Part shown: positions 12,430 through 25,256 of the stretch, piece after piece
How positions within the stretch are numbered: position 1 is the first letter of the stretch
Layout: each line of letters starts with the position of its first letter
Notes under the pieces: generated by a model
Database searches by the model: none
What the model saw: only the letters and a program-made list of their open reading frames with translations
Told to the model about the DNA's origin: nothing
Translations under genes and position numbers: made by a program
Source: Nageia nagi
Taxonomy: Eukaryota > Pinophyta
Direction of reading: 5' to 3'
Assembly (NCBI GenBank): GCA_050084985.1
Contig: JBITNC010000001.1
Location: 155,558,001 to 155,622,000 of the forward strand
Length of the DNA: 64,000 nt

Positions 12430-12860
12430 ATTATCGTTGGTTAATCATGCTTCAATAAGATAGTCTACTATGAATAGTCCTTTGATTGATTTTTGAATTA
12501 TGAAGAGTAGAAAAAATTTAGTTAAATGCATGATCCATTTATATGTTCTTGCATTTTGATAAGTTTTATTCATCATATATTTCAAAGGATCTGCTTTAAC
12601 AATTACATACATGGTATGGTTTAACATGTAATATCTTAATTTTTTGGTTGCAAATACTACTACTAAACATAACTTTTCTGAATACATGTATTTAATCTCA
12701 TAGCCAACTAAAGTTTGACTAAAATAATATATTGCTTATTATTTACTATTTTCATTCTTTTGGGAAAGCATGGTTCCTAAGGCTATTTATGTAATGAATA
12801 TATACAACATGAATGGTTCTCCAGGCTTGGGTGGTACTAGAATAGGCGATGAAAGAAGAT
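12430..12860 (-). pseudogene. Canonical RNase H domain of element A polymerase
   Basis: The minus frame reads YSEKLCLVVVFATKKLRYYML and then VIVKADPLKYMMNK, matching the connection and RNase H region that follows RT in Ty3/gypsy polyproteins. Upstream (about 12720-12860) a stretch with LYIF..IALGTMLSQ belongs to the same domain and carries several stop codons. It would degrade the RNA strand of the RNA-DNA hybrid. Confidence 0.75.
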
Positions 12861-14340
12861 AGCACTTTATTTCATTGAATGCTTCTTATTGTTCATTACC
12901 CCAATGAAATGTAATCCCCTTCTTCAAGAGTTTGTTAAAAGGTTTACACTTATTTGAAAACTAAGAAATAAAATGTCTTATAGCTTGTAACTTACCCTGT
13001 AGGCTTTGCAATTATTTTATATTTGAGGGAGGTAAGATATTTGTTATTTCTTTTATCTTATTAGGATCTACTTCAATTCCTCACCTAGAAATGATGAAAC
13101 CTACTAATATTCCATATGTTACTCCAAAAACACATTTCTTTGGGTTCAATTGGATCTTATATTCTAGTAACCAATCAAATATTTTGATGAGCAATTTAGG
13201 ATGATCTTCCCATGTTTTTGATTTAACCAATACATCATCTACATAATCCTCTACAATGTCATGCATGTGATCATGGAAGATGTACATCATGGCTCTTTGA
13301 TAGGTAGCTCAAGCATTTTTCAATCCAAAATATATTACTTTATAACAAAATATTCCCAAAGGTTTTATGAATGTAGTTTTATGTTAGTCTTCTGATGCCA
13401 CTTTAATTTGGTGGTATCTTGAAAACCCATCCATGAGTGATAACATTTCATATCCTATAGTATAATCAACCAAGATATCTATGTTTGGTAGGGAAAAGTT
13501 GTCTTTAGGGCATGCTTTGTTTAGGTCTGTAAAGTCTATACATATTAGAATCTTCCTAGTGGATTTCTTAACTAGTACCATATTAGAAATCCTATCAGAA
13601 TAGTCAATGGGATGAATAAACTTAGCTTCCAAAAGATTTTGTAACTCTTATTTTACCATTAGAGCAATTATAGGATGCATTTTTCATAGCTTTTATTTAA
13701 CAATTTTTGCACCCTCCTTTATACCAAGATTATGTACTACTAAATTTGGATCAAGTTCAGGCATATCAATATATGACCATGCAAATATTTCCTATTTTTC
13801 TTTGAGTATTGTAATGAACTCTTTTCTCTCATTTTTAGTAAGGGATTTTCCTAATTGAATAATTTTAGGGTTGCTAGGTTCATCACTCAAGTCAAACTCA
13901 ATGGTTTCCTTAATTAACATGTGGGATCTTTCCTCCATTTGGTTGCGTATTGGAATCCAATTATTATTGTTTGCATTATATTCTCCATCCTCACCTTCAT
14001 ATTGATCTTCCAAAGTAGTATTAATATTCAAATATGAGGTGTATAAGATTGCATCTATGTTCTTGAAATCTTGGATCATAGGTTGTTCAGGAATTAGTGC
14101 AAAATTCATAGTTTCTTCATCTACCAAAAATTACAAGGAAGAGCTACTTGAAGTTTTTGAGCCTATTATATCAAACTCATCACTTCTAGACCAATCAAAG
14201 TCCATTTTATGCATATGATTATCACATATTTCCATGATTTCTACCATATTAATTGACATATTAGAAAATAATCTTCCTAAAGATAACATTCTAGACTCCA
14301 TATAATCTTGATTTGTCATCCATTTAGATGTTTCAAACAA
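12861..14340 (-). pseudogene. Reverse transcriptase of element A
   Basis: A linker region (14340-13650) includes LGKSLTKNERKEFITILKE and an IFAWSYIDMPELDP stretch typical of the segment before RT in Tat elements. The RT fingers and palm read FIHPIDYSDRISNMVLVKKS, CIDFTDLNKACPKDNFSLP and LSLMDGFSRYHQIKVASED (13632-13384). The catalytic box is YVDDVLVKSKTWEDH (about 13240), followed by LNPKKCVFGV and a thumb region with LQSLQGKLQAI. Domain order and motifs identify Ty3/gypsy RT. The YVDD motif is intact, but stops and frame changes on both sides make the gene inactive. Confidence 0.9.
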
Positions 14341-14924
14341 ATTTTCATATGTTTTGGATTCTGGTTCTAGCTTAGTTATCTTACAAATAGATACTCCTTG
14401 ATTTTTGTTTCTATAACCTAATCCTATCTTATCACTGGATAATTGATAATGAATATCAATGGTGTACTTAGGTCCTTCTTCATATTTTCCTAAACCTTTT
14501 CCTTTCCATTAACACCTATCAAACTATCTTTGGATGAATGATGTTACATCTGATGATAAATATTATAATGAATTATAGAAAATACCTTTGTTAGACTAAG
14601 GTAAAGGGAGGATAGGTGGTTCTATTGAATCATGATATATAAAAAGTGTTTGATTAGGTAACTACCCCAATGGTATTAATTACCCTACCACACTAGGAGA
14701 CTCTTTAGGCCTTCTTATTTCTTGAGCTATAGGAATATTAAAAATGACATCTTTAATGGCAAATTCTCCTATTCCATAATATGTTAATCTTATAGTCATA
14801 GGATATATATTAGATGGTTTATCTTTTATTGTACTATTATAATTGGTGAATTCATGGGATATGATGTTTTTGATGATAAAACTTTGTTTGTTTCATCTAG
14901 ACTTCATGCTCTTTCTTCTCATGT

Positions 14925-15665
14925 TTATTTTTCTAGGAATGTCGATTTTATTTTTAGTAATGGATCCTTATTAATCTTTGGTGTATGAGGTATTTCAAGA
15001 TCAACAAGATCTTTCCCTTTTAATGAACTTAGAGAAGCACCTTTTTTGTTAATATTTACTATTGAAACCTTTTCAGGAACTAAAGGTGATATAAAATAAT
15101 GAGTAGAAGGTAAAGCAGTTTCTCTTGAAAGATGCATATAATTGCAATGGGAATATGGATTTTCATATCTAAGTACACAATGTACCACCCCATCATGAAT
15201 GTATTTTAGGTAGTTTTGATATGTTGATAGGACACATTGCATGTCTCTAATCCAAGGTCTCTCTAAGAGTAGGTTGTATTGCATTATATCTCCTTTAATA
15301 ATTTGTAATAATGTTTGTATGATTTTAGATCCCATAGTAATAGGTAATGAGATAGATCCCATTGTTGAGCACAAACCATCATTGAAAGCTCTTAATTGTA
15401 AATCAGGTGCACATATATGTGAAAAAGGAAGATTCAAGTTCTTATAGGCCATTGTAGAAATGATACTTATTGTAAAACCTTCATCTATTAATATCTTCTT
15501 AAAGGCCCTCCCATATATCTTGGTTATAATATGTAATAGAGGATCTTGACCTTGTGAATGACTTAATTGCCTAACTTTATGATCATAAAAGGCGATAGTG
15601 GGTTTTTGACTTGTCTTAATATTTCCCACAAAAGACACAAAGCTTTTAATATCATTAATATCCAA
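14925..15665 (-). pseudogene. Aspartic protease region of element A
   Basis: A 246-codon open frame contains KKILIDEGFTISIISTMAYKN near its middle. This is the retroviral-type active site, with D-E-G where the family has D-E-G-A/S-S. A downstream RPWIRDMQCVLSTYQNYLKY segment matches the conserved region after the protease in Tat-type elements. The protease would cut the gag-pol polyprotein. It sits in the same frame as the gag C-terminus and in a different frame from RT. Confidence 0.8.
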
Positions 15666-15713
15666 CTCAATTATTTACAACAATTGGTTCATAACATCCC
15701 TATGATCTTTGGA

Positions 15714-18346
15714 TTATTGTAGTAACTCAAACAAAGACATCTTCACTTGTGAGTTTCTTAATTGATGTTTTAAGACTCCCTTTATTGAAACCTTAAGAGG
15801 TTGAGCTCTAGGTATATTTGGTTGTATAATAACATCATTTGTTTGATTATTAAGAATATCAGCTTGTCTTCCTTGTGCCCTTTGGGCTCTTATGGTTATG
15901 CTTACCATAGCAACAAAAGTAGAAGCATCCTAAAATGCTTTATGCTTTACTTGATTTTTGTGGGTATATGATGCTATGGTATTAGCTTGGTGTTGAGGAA
16001 GTGGATTCTGATATATTTCTAAATTTTGATTAGGGATAGTCAATGGGTTATCTACCTGTAATATTTCTTGATCAATCAAATCTTGAACCTTATGTTGTAA
16101 CATTCTACATTTGCCTATAGTATGACCCTTCTAACGATGGTAATGACAATAATAATTCTCATTATACCATTTACTATCTCTTGGATCTAGTCTTTGAGAT
16201 CATATTTTAGGTAATGTATTCATTTAATGTTCCATTAATTTTTTCAAAATATCATAAAGTGATTCAGTCAAAGGAGTAAACTTTCTAGGTGATGGCCTAG
16301 ATTTTCTTCCCTCATTTTGTGGAATAGGTATGTTTTGCAGAGGGTTTGGTTCTCCATATTTAAGATAAGAAAATTTATTAGTAGGCATTGGTTTTGTTGA
16401 TTTTTCTACCAAATTCCTATTTCTAACATAAGGTTCTTTCTTTTTATCTTTTAGCTCTCCATCCTGGATTTTAACCTTTTTGATTACAACATCTTGAGAT
16501 ATTGCTTTCTCAAACATCTTGTGTTGTTGAATCAATAAGGTACCAGCGATAGGTGTTAGATAAATTTGACTAAATATTTTCACTAGTTCTTCTTATGGTA
16601 GAGTATAAGGCATGCTTATCAAAATCACCCTCCATATTAAAATAAATTTTGTAACTATTTCATCTTAAAATTATTGTAATCTTATGAGATCAGTTATGGA
16701 GGTTTTATCTTTAATATTTATTCTAAAGTATTCTAAGAACAAGTTAGTCAATTGCACGTATGATGTGATGCTATGTTTAGTTAAGTTATTGTACCAATCC
16801 ATTGCTTGTTCAACAAGTGTCATAGGAAAGATACACAACATCAAAGCATCATTATTGGAAATTACATAGCTTAAATACTTAAAACATCTTAGATGCTATT
16901 TAGGATCATCCTTTCCTTTGAAAGATTCAATCTTTGGAATTTTGAATTTAAAAGGGATATCCATTTTAGGAACACTATAGTGTATGGGTTCATTACAAAT
17001 AATTTCATAAGAGACTTTATGCTTGTTTTGTTGGTGTAACATCTTTTCAATCTCTATTAACCTTTCATCGAAGTCATTAGTTGGTTGCGTATGCACGATA
17101 GGATATTTACTATCCCTATTACCTTCCCTTTGTTCATTTGTTGAAAACAATTGGTAACTTCTTTTGGAAGGTGTTTAATCACCATAGTAATTTTTACTAT
17201 ATGGTGGAGAAGGAGAAGGAGGTTGATATGGAGGCAATTGTTGTTGCCCCTATTGATATAAAGGTGTAGGAACATGATGTTTTTGAACCTCATGTTTGGA
17301 CTAAGATAAAGGGGTATTGAAGGTTGATGTTGCTCATGTGATACCTCCTTTATTTTAGGTAACTAAAGGTTTTGATTTTTATAATTTTTATGACCTTAAG
17401 GAGATAAGGATCTTACTCTAGATGGAAACTTCTCATTATCAATTATTTTTTGATTAGATCTATTTTGAAGTTGAGTTTGAACTTGTTGTTTGTTAAGTTA
17501 GCTTATTTGTGTTTTGCTTTGATATGCATGAAACACAAGCTATGTTTGCAAATATGAATTTTTCCTCGATATTCTAGGTTGATTTAATTTCTATATATCT
17601 AGATTATATAGAATAATGTTTTGGTTGGTCTAAAGATATTCCTAATTCTAATTTGATCTAAACACATAGGATGGTATCTCTTCTACCTTATACCTTGAAG
17701 GATCAAGATTTCCTTTATGTCTTTGTTTGGGAATTCCATGACTAGTCCTAGGGGTAATATGGGTCGTACTAGGATTCATGCAACTCGTAATAGAAGAAGC
17801 ATAACTAGTTCTAGGGGTAGGTGTATTTATTTTCAAAATATGATAAGCATTATTATACACCTTAGCATGGCTTCTTGATTCATATATTGGAGTAGCTGTA
17901 TGTATGGAAATTCTATCATCAAATTCATCCATCCTTTTATAGATGGTGTAAGGGGGATAATCATATCATCTTATATAGGATTGAATAAGATGTCCATTTG
18001 GTAGATAATGTGTAACATGATCATACTTAGCTTTAAAAGGACCCTTCTATAACATGACATAATTTGAATGCATTTGTGATGGGGTAAAGGTCCTTTAAAT
18101 AACTTCTTCCTCATTACCTATTGGTGTATCTTTGGCTAGATAATTTAAATATAATAAATACTATGAGCATGAGAAGAATGAGGAATCTTTTAACTGTGTT
18201 AAATGCTATCTTACTTTGTTTAAGGTATCTTCTATTTCTCAAGGAGTTCCTCTCCTTGATATGTGTCTGCTAGATTTATGAGACCTATAACTAGGTTGTC
18301 TTTCTTGGTAAGTTTCATCATAAGGCTCTCATTGATGATGAGCCAT
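15714..18346 (-). pseudogene. gag of element A
   Basis: The start chosen is the ATG at 18346 (product begins MAHHQ, then EPYDETYQERQPSYR after a stop). The central Retrotrans_gag domain runs about 17150-16680, with KFKIPKIESFKGKDDPK and MDWYNNLTK. A C-terminal block ends in KFTPLTESLYDILKKLMEH (about 16240). After it lies a knuckle-like YCHYHR..GHTIGKC, i.e. C-x2-H-x5-H-x4-C, near 16150. Gag would form the virus-like particle that packages RNA. There is at least one frame change near 17.4 kb and several stops. Confidence 0.8.
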
Positions 18347-18605
18347 TTGAGAATGGGTGTGAATCATTCTCTTCTATTTTTTGAGACTTTACACTTTTAA
18401 ATTTTGTTTTCATTTTTTGCTAAACAAGAAATAAAAGAAAACACACATAATTCATAGCAATTATATTTTTATTTTTGAATTATAGCAAGAAAATAAATAA
18501 ATGCACAAAAATCTTATTTATAAACTCACCTTTTTGGTTTGATTATCTTATCTAATTTTGTTGATAAATTAAATTAATTTTTCTTAATGAGAGATGTGAA
18601 TGATT

Positions 18606-19160
18606 GTTAGGAGCTGATTTCATCATTTACCTTCTTACATCCCAATAAAGGCTTTATAAAGGCATTATTATCCAATTTCATGCTTTTCTTGAGATGATGT
18701 CAAAATTACTAGCATTATGACATAATTAAGAAGTTATCAAAGTTATTTCACTCAATGCTATGATTGCTAGAAGCTGATATCATCCTACACATTAGTACCC
18801 CATTTCCTATGAGATAACATCAACATCTATAGTATTGCATTACGAATAAGGAGATATAAATATTATTTCACTCAATATCATGCTCTTCCTAAGATGACAT
18901 CATCATGTACCTTACTTCATCGTGTCTAAGGTATTATAAAGGTATCATTTCTCAATACCATAATTTCCTTGGAAATGATGTCATCATTATTAATGCCACA
19001 TCATGACTAAGGAGTTACACAAGTTATTTTAATAAATGCCTCATTTTCCTTGAGTTGATATCATCATTATAAATTTTGCATCATAACTAAGGAGTTACAA
19101 AAGATAAAATTAGTCAATATTGAGATTTTTAGGAGCTTACATCACCACTCTTACTAATAT
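18606..19160. repeat. Degenerate tandem array in element C LTR
   Basis: Units of roughly 70-110 bp contain variants of AAGGAGTTACAAAAGTTATTT, CTCAATGCCATGATTTCC and GAGCTGATATCATCATTTACC. The order is conserved between copies but spacing varies. The 3' LTR has the same array at 59380-60101 and 61269-61400. Confidence 0.6.
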
Positions 19161-20944
19161 ATTTTAGCCAAAATCATCACCTTTAAAGTACAACATTGCT
19201 ACTTTCATCCTTTCCCATATTGTGGTAAGGTTTCTACTAATGTTGTTAGCCTAAAGTGTGGCAATTTTACTTTCATACTTTTCTACATTGAGGTAAAGTT
19301 CCTAATAATATAATCTACCTCAAAGTATGACATTACATCTTTTACCCTTTACCACACCATAATAAGGTTTTTGCTAATATCATTAGTATCAAAGTGTGGT
19401 AATTTGTATGATGTCCTATTTTACCTTATTTACTTTAAATTTAACTATAATAAGCCTTCTATTGATCATAGTAACTCAAATTCTTCCATTGCATGTTGTA
19501 CATGAGCTAACATTAGCATTCATAATACTAAATCATGGCTAAAAAGTATGCCACATTTGCAAAAACTAACATCAACATCCTTCTGGTAGAACATACTAGA
19601 AGCATAAGTAAAACACTAAAATACTTATTATTAGGTTGTTCATCATGATGATATCATCATCATAAAGTTGCACTCCTAGGAAAGAAAAAATAAGAAAATA
19701 TAAAGGCTCCTAGCATATTGGATGAGATCAACAGGACATGTGCAAATAATTAAAGACTGTTCCTAGAGCAAGAGAGCTTGTGAGAATGAGAAATAATATT
19801 CTAAAAAGCATAAGGTATTCTTATCTCCTAGGCTCCTCATTTTAAGGACATTAACATGCACATAAGGAGATTTTAGCAACATGAAACAATAAGGAAATAC
19901 ACTATTTCCAAGATCTTCACTTTGTTGATATTAGCATAAAACTTTGCCAACCCTTGAAAATATATGTATATAGAATTAGATGAACATTCATGATTGAATT
20001 AGAAGGGAGTAAAAGTTTTGCTTCAAAATGATCATAGTCAGAGATCCTGTTAGGAGATTGCTTGTATAATAGGATAAATTTAGAGCACAAAGAAAAATAA
20101 AAGGGTCACAACTACAAATCCTATCAGAAACCTTACATATAAAACTCTATAGATGGTATCCTTTATAAATAATCACCATATAGAAGGAAATAATTAAATA
20201 AGGTAGTTGTAGGTAACCATAAAATTGAAATCATAATTAATGAAGTTCAATCAAGAATACTCAAAAGTAAGCGAATATTTAATGAACATATTGATTGTAG
20301 ATGACATGAGCATAACTACACATGAAGGCGGTTAAATACCCAAGTGCAAGACATTGCAAAAATATTCTCACCATTTACCTATTTTCTAGCCAAAGGTATT
20401 GTTTAGAGTCTTTTCTATTTTCTTGAGTTCTTCTTTCGTATTCATCTTTGTCATACCATAGAAACATACTCTATTTTTCATTCATCTTTAGGATATATCT
20501 AGGCAATATGTGGTCATTATGACCCATGTACAGATACCATAGCCAAATTATTATTTAGCTTATTTCTATATTTTATCCACAAAGATATTATTAGTTTAGC
20601 TAGGGATTTTATTATTCAAGATTCTATTACATCATTTGGACAAAATTTTGTTATGGTAATTTTGAATTATATTTTGTGATAATGAGCCAAACTCATTGAA
20701 TATAAATTGCAATACAATGGAATCTCCTTGATCTGCATATCTATTTATCTTGAATGAATTTCATTAGCTATTGTAGACTAACATTATTTGAATGTTGTAG
20801 TAGCATATTCTTCTATAATATTGATCATATGTTATTATACTATTTGAATGAGAAATGTTGACTATTTTTCAATGCTATTATTTCATTTGCATGACTTTGT
20901 TACCCAATGGATTTAGGTATCAATATTTTTGTGATTAAATAGGG
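18606..20944 (+). repeat. 5' LTR of element C, left part
   Basis: It matches 59650-63210 in order: degenerate array (18606-19160), a TTTCATCCTTTCC..GGTAAGGTTTCTACTAATG block (19180-19400), a TTGTACATGAGCTAACAT block (19495), a CCTATCAGAAACCTTACAT block (20120) and GACCCATGTACAGATACCATAG (20519). The last five bases (20940-20944, TAGGG) are the target site of element B. The right copy has about 300 additional bases of array at its start, so this copy is probably truncated at element A. Confidence 0.65.
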
Positions 20945-21630
20945 TGTATATACCTCAAAATTATCTTTTTCCCTTGATCTTCTACATCTCAATATTTTTA
21001 TCCTAATTACTCCATCATAAATTTTTTGACCTTGTATATCAGGCCCTAATTAGTACGTTAGCTGTCCTAGTTGGTTGAACGATTGGCTTACCAACTAGCC
21101 AACTAGCTAGGCCACATTGTATCGATTAGGTATCATCTCTATAAAGTCAAATTTGAAATTTATTTTTCCTCTCTTATAGTTTTAATCCTCTCACCTATTG
21201 ACCATTGATGATCCTTCTTTCTCACACAATTGAAGCATTGAGTAAGATCCCAAGTTGTAATCACCCATAACACTTCCTCTCACATGTTTTGATCGTTCTT
21301 ATAGGTGTTGGTGAGCATTAGGAGCTATCTTTGATCCATTTGATCAATCATATCCATTTTATTGCATTTGTGTGGGCATGTAACATTTTTGTAGGTTAGA
21401 TTCATGCTATTTTACTCTTATTTTTATCATGTTATTATTATCTTAGTATAGCATGAGCATTTCACCTTGCATTGTCGGTGTTTTATTACTTTTTAATGCC
21501 TATTTGATTATGGGATAGGGGGTATACATTACATCAAGGAGGTTAAACAACTCTATTTGAGAACACACTAGGATCTTAAGGGAGTAGAGTGTTGAGACTC
21601 CCTCTAACATTTAACTTTTGTAGGTCTAGG
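20945..21630 (+). repeat. Element B LTR1, left part
   Basis: It starts TGTATATACCTCAAAATTATC, matching the TGTAGACACATCAAAATCACC start of LTR2. It contains TCTATAAAGTCAAATTTG near 21137-21155, a possible TATA box shared by the other copies. It is interrupted after CTAGG (21626-21630) by element E1 and resumes at 30929. Confidence 0.85.
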
Positions 21631-22306
21631 TGTAGACCCAAAATAAATGCATAACATAATAATTTAAATTAAATGCACTTATTTGGATTACAAAGTTTAT
21701 TGACACATATATCAAAAATATTGCAATAATGAATAATAGGAATACATGTATATTTTATCCCAAACATATGCTTATTAGATTAATGAAATCATACATCAAA
21801 CATGAGCATACATTCATTTATTTATATGCCATTAATGAATTAAAAGCAATACATCGGTAATGGCCTAAAAGAGGAAAAATTATGAATCCTACAAAAGATA
21901 TGAAGATGCTTGAACAAAATATTCATAAGATAACAAATATGTAATCAATTTTAGAAATGATATTCGTGTGTTACAAATATGAGATGATATTTGCTAGGGT
22001 CTCCCTTAGATCTTCCTCTTTGTTCTCTTTACATTTGTCTTTGGTATGTAAATCTTGTCATGGTTTCTATAACCTCATGTAACCTCCTAATATCCTTCAA
22101 TGATATCCCCCTTTTTTAGGTTTCCTTTAATGCCTTTATATAAGAACATCTCTATTACAAGATTTTGACCCCTTGTACATAGTACAATGGTCCATTACAT
22201 GAATTACATAACTTTGGGTATTTTTTAACCCCTTTTTACATTATACATCATTGATGATCTAAAATGAATTATTTAATAAATAATAATTCATTTTTAGGCA
22301 TATACA
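21631..22306 (-). repeat. 3' LTR of E1
   Basis: Starts TGTAGACCC and ends GCATATACA. On the minus strand it holds the TATA-like CTTATATAAAGG near 22134-22145, also present in the other copy (CTATATAAAG near 30755). It is followed on its body side by a polypurine tract. Confidence 0.9.
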
Positions 22307-22325
22307 GTTTGCCCCTCTTTGGAGG
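22307..22325 (-). promoter_or_regulatory. Polypurine tract of E1
   Basis: On the minus strand this reads CCTCCAAAGAGGGGCAAAC immediately before the LTR start TGTATATGCC. Position and composition fit a plus-strand primer. Confidence 0.7.
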
Positions 22326-22854
22326 TGTGATTAAAGCAATGGAATTACATGTCCAAAGAAGAAGTACAATTTTTTTATTTTGAGAATTTTGAACTCTTTG
22401 CTGCACTACCCCTTGTTGTTAATGAAAATGAGGACCCTTTACCACCCCTTTTAGCTTGGATTCCCTAGGAAAGATCCTTGACTAGTGCAACTAAGGAAAA
22501 ATCTAAAGAAGTATGTCTCTCTAGGAATTTTATTATTTGTATGTGTGGAAATGATTGTGGTATTAGGTAGCTATATGGTTCCATATCCAATGTTGGAGAT
22601 GGAAGATTTATTTTTAGCCCCTTATGCTATTTCAACCATGAATACGGTCATTCCATTATGTATGATACTTAGGAACCATTTGCATGTATGTCCATGCCTT
22701 GAAATAAAGGGGATCTACTTTATCTAAGATGAAATATGAAGGAAATATATATCATTGATGGTGTGGGAATAGCAAGCATGCTACTAATAGTGTAGGATCA
22801 TTGGTATTTTCTTCTATTATTTTGGATGTAGATACCTAAAATGAAGTGTTAGTA
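22326..22854. other. E1 3' non-coding region, first part
   Basis: Between the polypurine tract and the 190-bp tandem repeat I see no conserved domain. A plus-strand open frame at 22485-22727 has no motif and is likely chance. Confidence 0.4.
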
Positions 22855-23440
22855 ATACCCTACATAAAAATAAGAAGGATGTAAAGTGAGTTGCATCATC
22901 CATTGATGATAAGTCAATGTTAGCAATCTACTTATGACTACATCACCAATTTGTCTTTTAAGTGAGTGAACTCTCACTAGCCGTGTCGATGGCCATCGAT
23001 GGTCATACATTTTATGTATATGACCTAAAGACATTATGCTTTGTATGGTTCAAAGAAAAAATAATATGGATATATAACAATTTGTATTTTCCATTAGGGA
23101 TGAGCCAATATCAACATCTTGCTTATGATTGTATCATAGATTTGCTTTTAAGTGAGTGAACTCTCACTAGTCATGTCGTTGGCCATTAGTAGTCATACAT
23201 TTTATGTCTATGAATCAAAGATATTACATTTTGTATGGTTCAAAGCAAAACTCATGTGGATACATAGCAAGTTGCATTATCCCTTAGGGATGAGCCAATG
23301 TCAACATCTTTTTTATGGCTGCATTGCTAGTTTACTTTTAAGTGAGTGAACTCTCACTAGCCATGTCGATGGCCATTAACTATCATACATTTTATGTCTA
23401 TGACCTGAAGACATTATGCTATGTAGCAAGGATGAAATAA
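22855..23440 (+). repeat. About 3 copies of a 190-bp tandem repeat in E1
   Basis: AAGTGAGTGAACTCTCACTAG recurs at about 22960, 23150 and 23340, a 190-bp period. A partial unit precedes (22855-22959) and another follows to about 23440. Each unit includes GTCGATGGCCAT near its start and GGATGAGCCAATATCAACATC near its end. The open frames this creates are a by-product of the repeat. Confidence 0.8.
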
Positions 23441-25256
23441 ATATAATATTGAGAGGGTTTTTTTTTTACTATGGTCACAATGACTCATAGGGATGTAGAA
23501 TGTGATACATAGACTATGGTTAAAGTCAACTTCTAGTCCATGGATGATATTTGTATTATTTGAATATCATATATCTGGTGTATAGGCTACTATTTTGAAT
23601 AGTTCATAGCCTATAGATGGCCTTTGAGTGAATCACACTAGTGATGTCCTAGAATGAATGCAATATTTTCTCATTCAATACATCAAGAAAACATGCCTTA
23701 GATTATTCATTCACATGATCATCAATAGATCATGGTATGTAATTTATAAAAATATACCTTATATTCAATCATTCAATGGTCTTGAACTTCAATTTGCATG
23801 AGTTTTCAATGGAAACCCACACCACTAGCACCGTGAGATGTGCTAAATTTTCTATATTTATCTTCAACAAAATTGATCACTATTATGAAAGGATATCATT
23901 TCCATCAATAAATTAGAAAACAACATTAAAATTCATTGAAATATTGATATGCCCAAAGTAGAAGAGATTTGTAGCAATTTTAGGTTCTTGGTGGAGCATA
24001 ATTATCAAGTTTTTCTATAGAATTTTGAAAATTGTGTAATAATCATGTGCTTATGTCATTTCAATATCTTCTAGAAATAGAGCATCATTGAGAATTTATT
24101 AGAACAATTTCAAAGATATGCTCAAGACAACAAGTTTTGCTAATATTTGGCATTCACCATTCTAATGTGTTTGATATTCAAGTAACCATTGCATAAAATT
24201 ATGAGATAAATATAATTGAGAAATTTTTTTGAAAGTATGTTTAATTTATCCCTTTCTATATCATTAACAGTGTCTAAAAGGATAAACAAACATTCAAATA
24301 AAATGGCACCTTCAATTGATGATGAAATATGAATTTTGGCTATAATTGTATTTGCTACCAGTTATGATTATGAAAAATAGAAATTTAATGTACTATCACA
24401 ATGAAACTAAACATTAATAATAAAATTTCATGTCATAATCTAATGTTCAAGTGTCACTTATCATTCCAAAAGGTTATAAACAACCAAAATTTGAAGGGTG
24501 CATTTTGAATTTTGTTTATTTCCTCTAATTTCACGCCACTAGAGGTCCAAATTTAATACAAATTAAATTGAAAAATGCATATAGTATAGTTTTGATGCAA
24601 GATGAGTGATAGGCTATCAAATTAATTTTTCTCATCATTCTAAGCCTTTTCCAATTGAATGCACATATATCTCATAAAAATGGATGCCATTGGCGATGTA
24701 AAAATGGTTTTTTTATGCTTGCAAAAAGAAACAGTAATCATTTAAAATATTTTCAAGCATTTTGGGCATTTAAAATAATGGTTTCACATGCTTTATGAAT
24801 GAAAAGTATGATGCCCTAAGATTTGGCCCAAAAGTTAACCTTATATAAGAAAATTTTTAAAATAAAGTCATTTTGATTTTTTACTCTCCCTATGTTGTTG
24901 TTTTGGTCCTCTAGTTGACCTAGCAATGAAGTGCTGCTCATTTTTTGATCTTTTTACTATTTTCTTAAGTAGATGTACATGGGGCGGAGTGATAGCCTAA
25001 TTTTTATCCTATGTAGCCTAATTTTTTTATAGTTTGACCTTAATTACTCATGGTGAATGATTATTGGAGGGAAATTAGATGTCCCATAATAGGCCGATGG
25101 GGGCACATCGTGAAGTACCTTTGCTCCTTACCCTATGATCATATAATGAGTTTTTCTATTCTCTTCATTGTGCAATTTTATTTTTATGTTTAATTTTCAT
25201 TCTCAATTATTATTAGTGCACACATGCACTTACTTGCTCTATGATTTCCTTGCAGG
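23441..25256. other. E1 3' non-coding region, second part
   Basis: Nothing with coding or structural signature was recognised in this 1.8 kb. It lies between the 190-bp array and the start of the antisense gene and may contain its promoter. Confidence 0.4.

Larger units (their letters stand above)
5074..18600 (-). mobile_element. Element A: Ty3/gypsy Tat-lineage retrotransposon, 5' truncated
   Basis: In minus-strand order it holds gag (from 18346), protease, RT, RNase H, a second RNase H, integrase (to 10586), an extra sense ORF, an antisense PMD gene, a polypurine tract and a 3' LTR (5951-5074). The second RNase H after the first and the protease/RT motifs are typical of the Tat lineage of Ty3/gypsy. 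The 5' LTR is absent: similarity ends around 18600, where the LTR of element C begins, and the remainder may lie beyond 63.5 kb or be deleted. All reading frames carry stops and several frameshifts, so the copy is dead. Confidence 0.85.

Noticed and set aside
15241-16869. Plus-strand open frames at 15241-15447 and 16684-16869
   Set aside because: They are shadows of the protease and gag frames of element A on the minus strand.
22962-23349. Two similar plus-strand open frames of 65 codons
   Set aside because: They are the same 190-bp tandem repeat read in one frame, have no start context or domain, and share the repeat's period.
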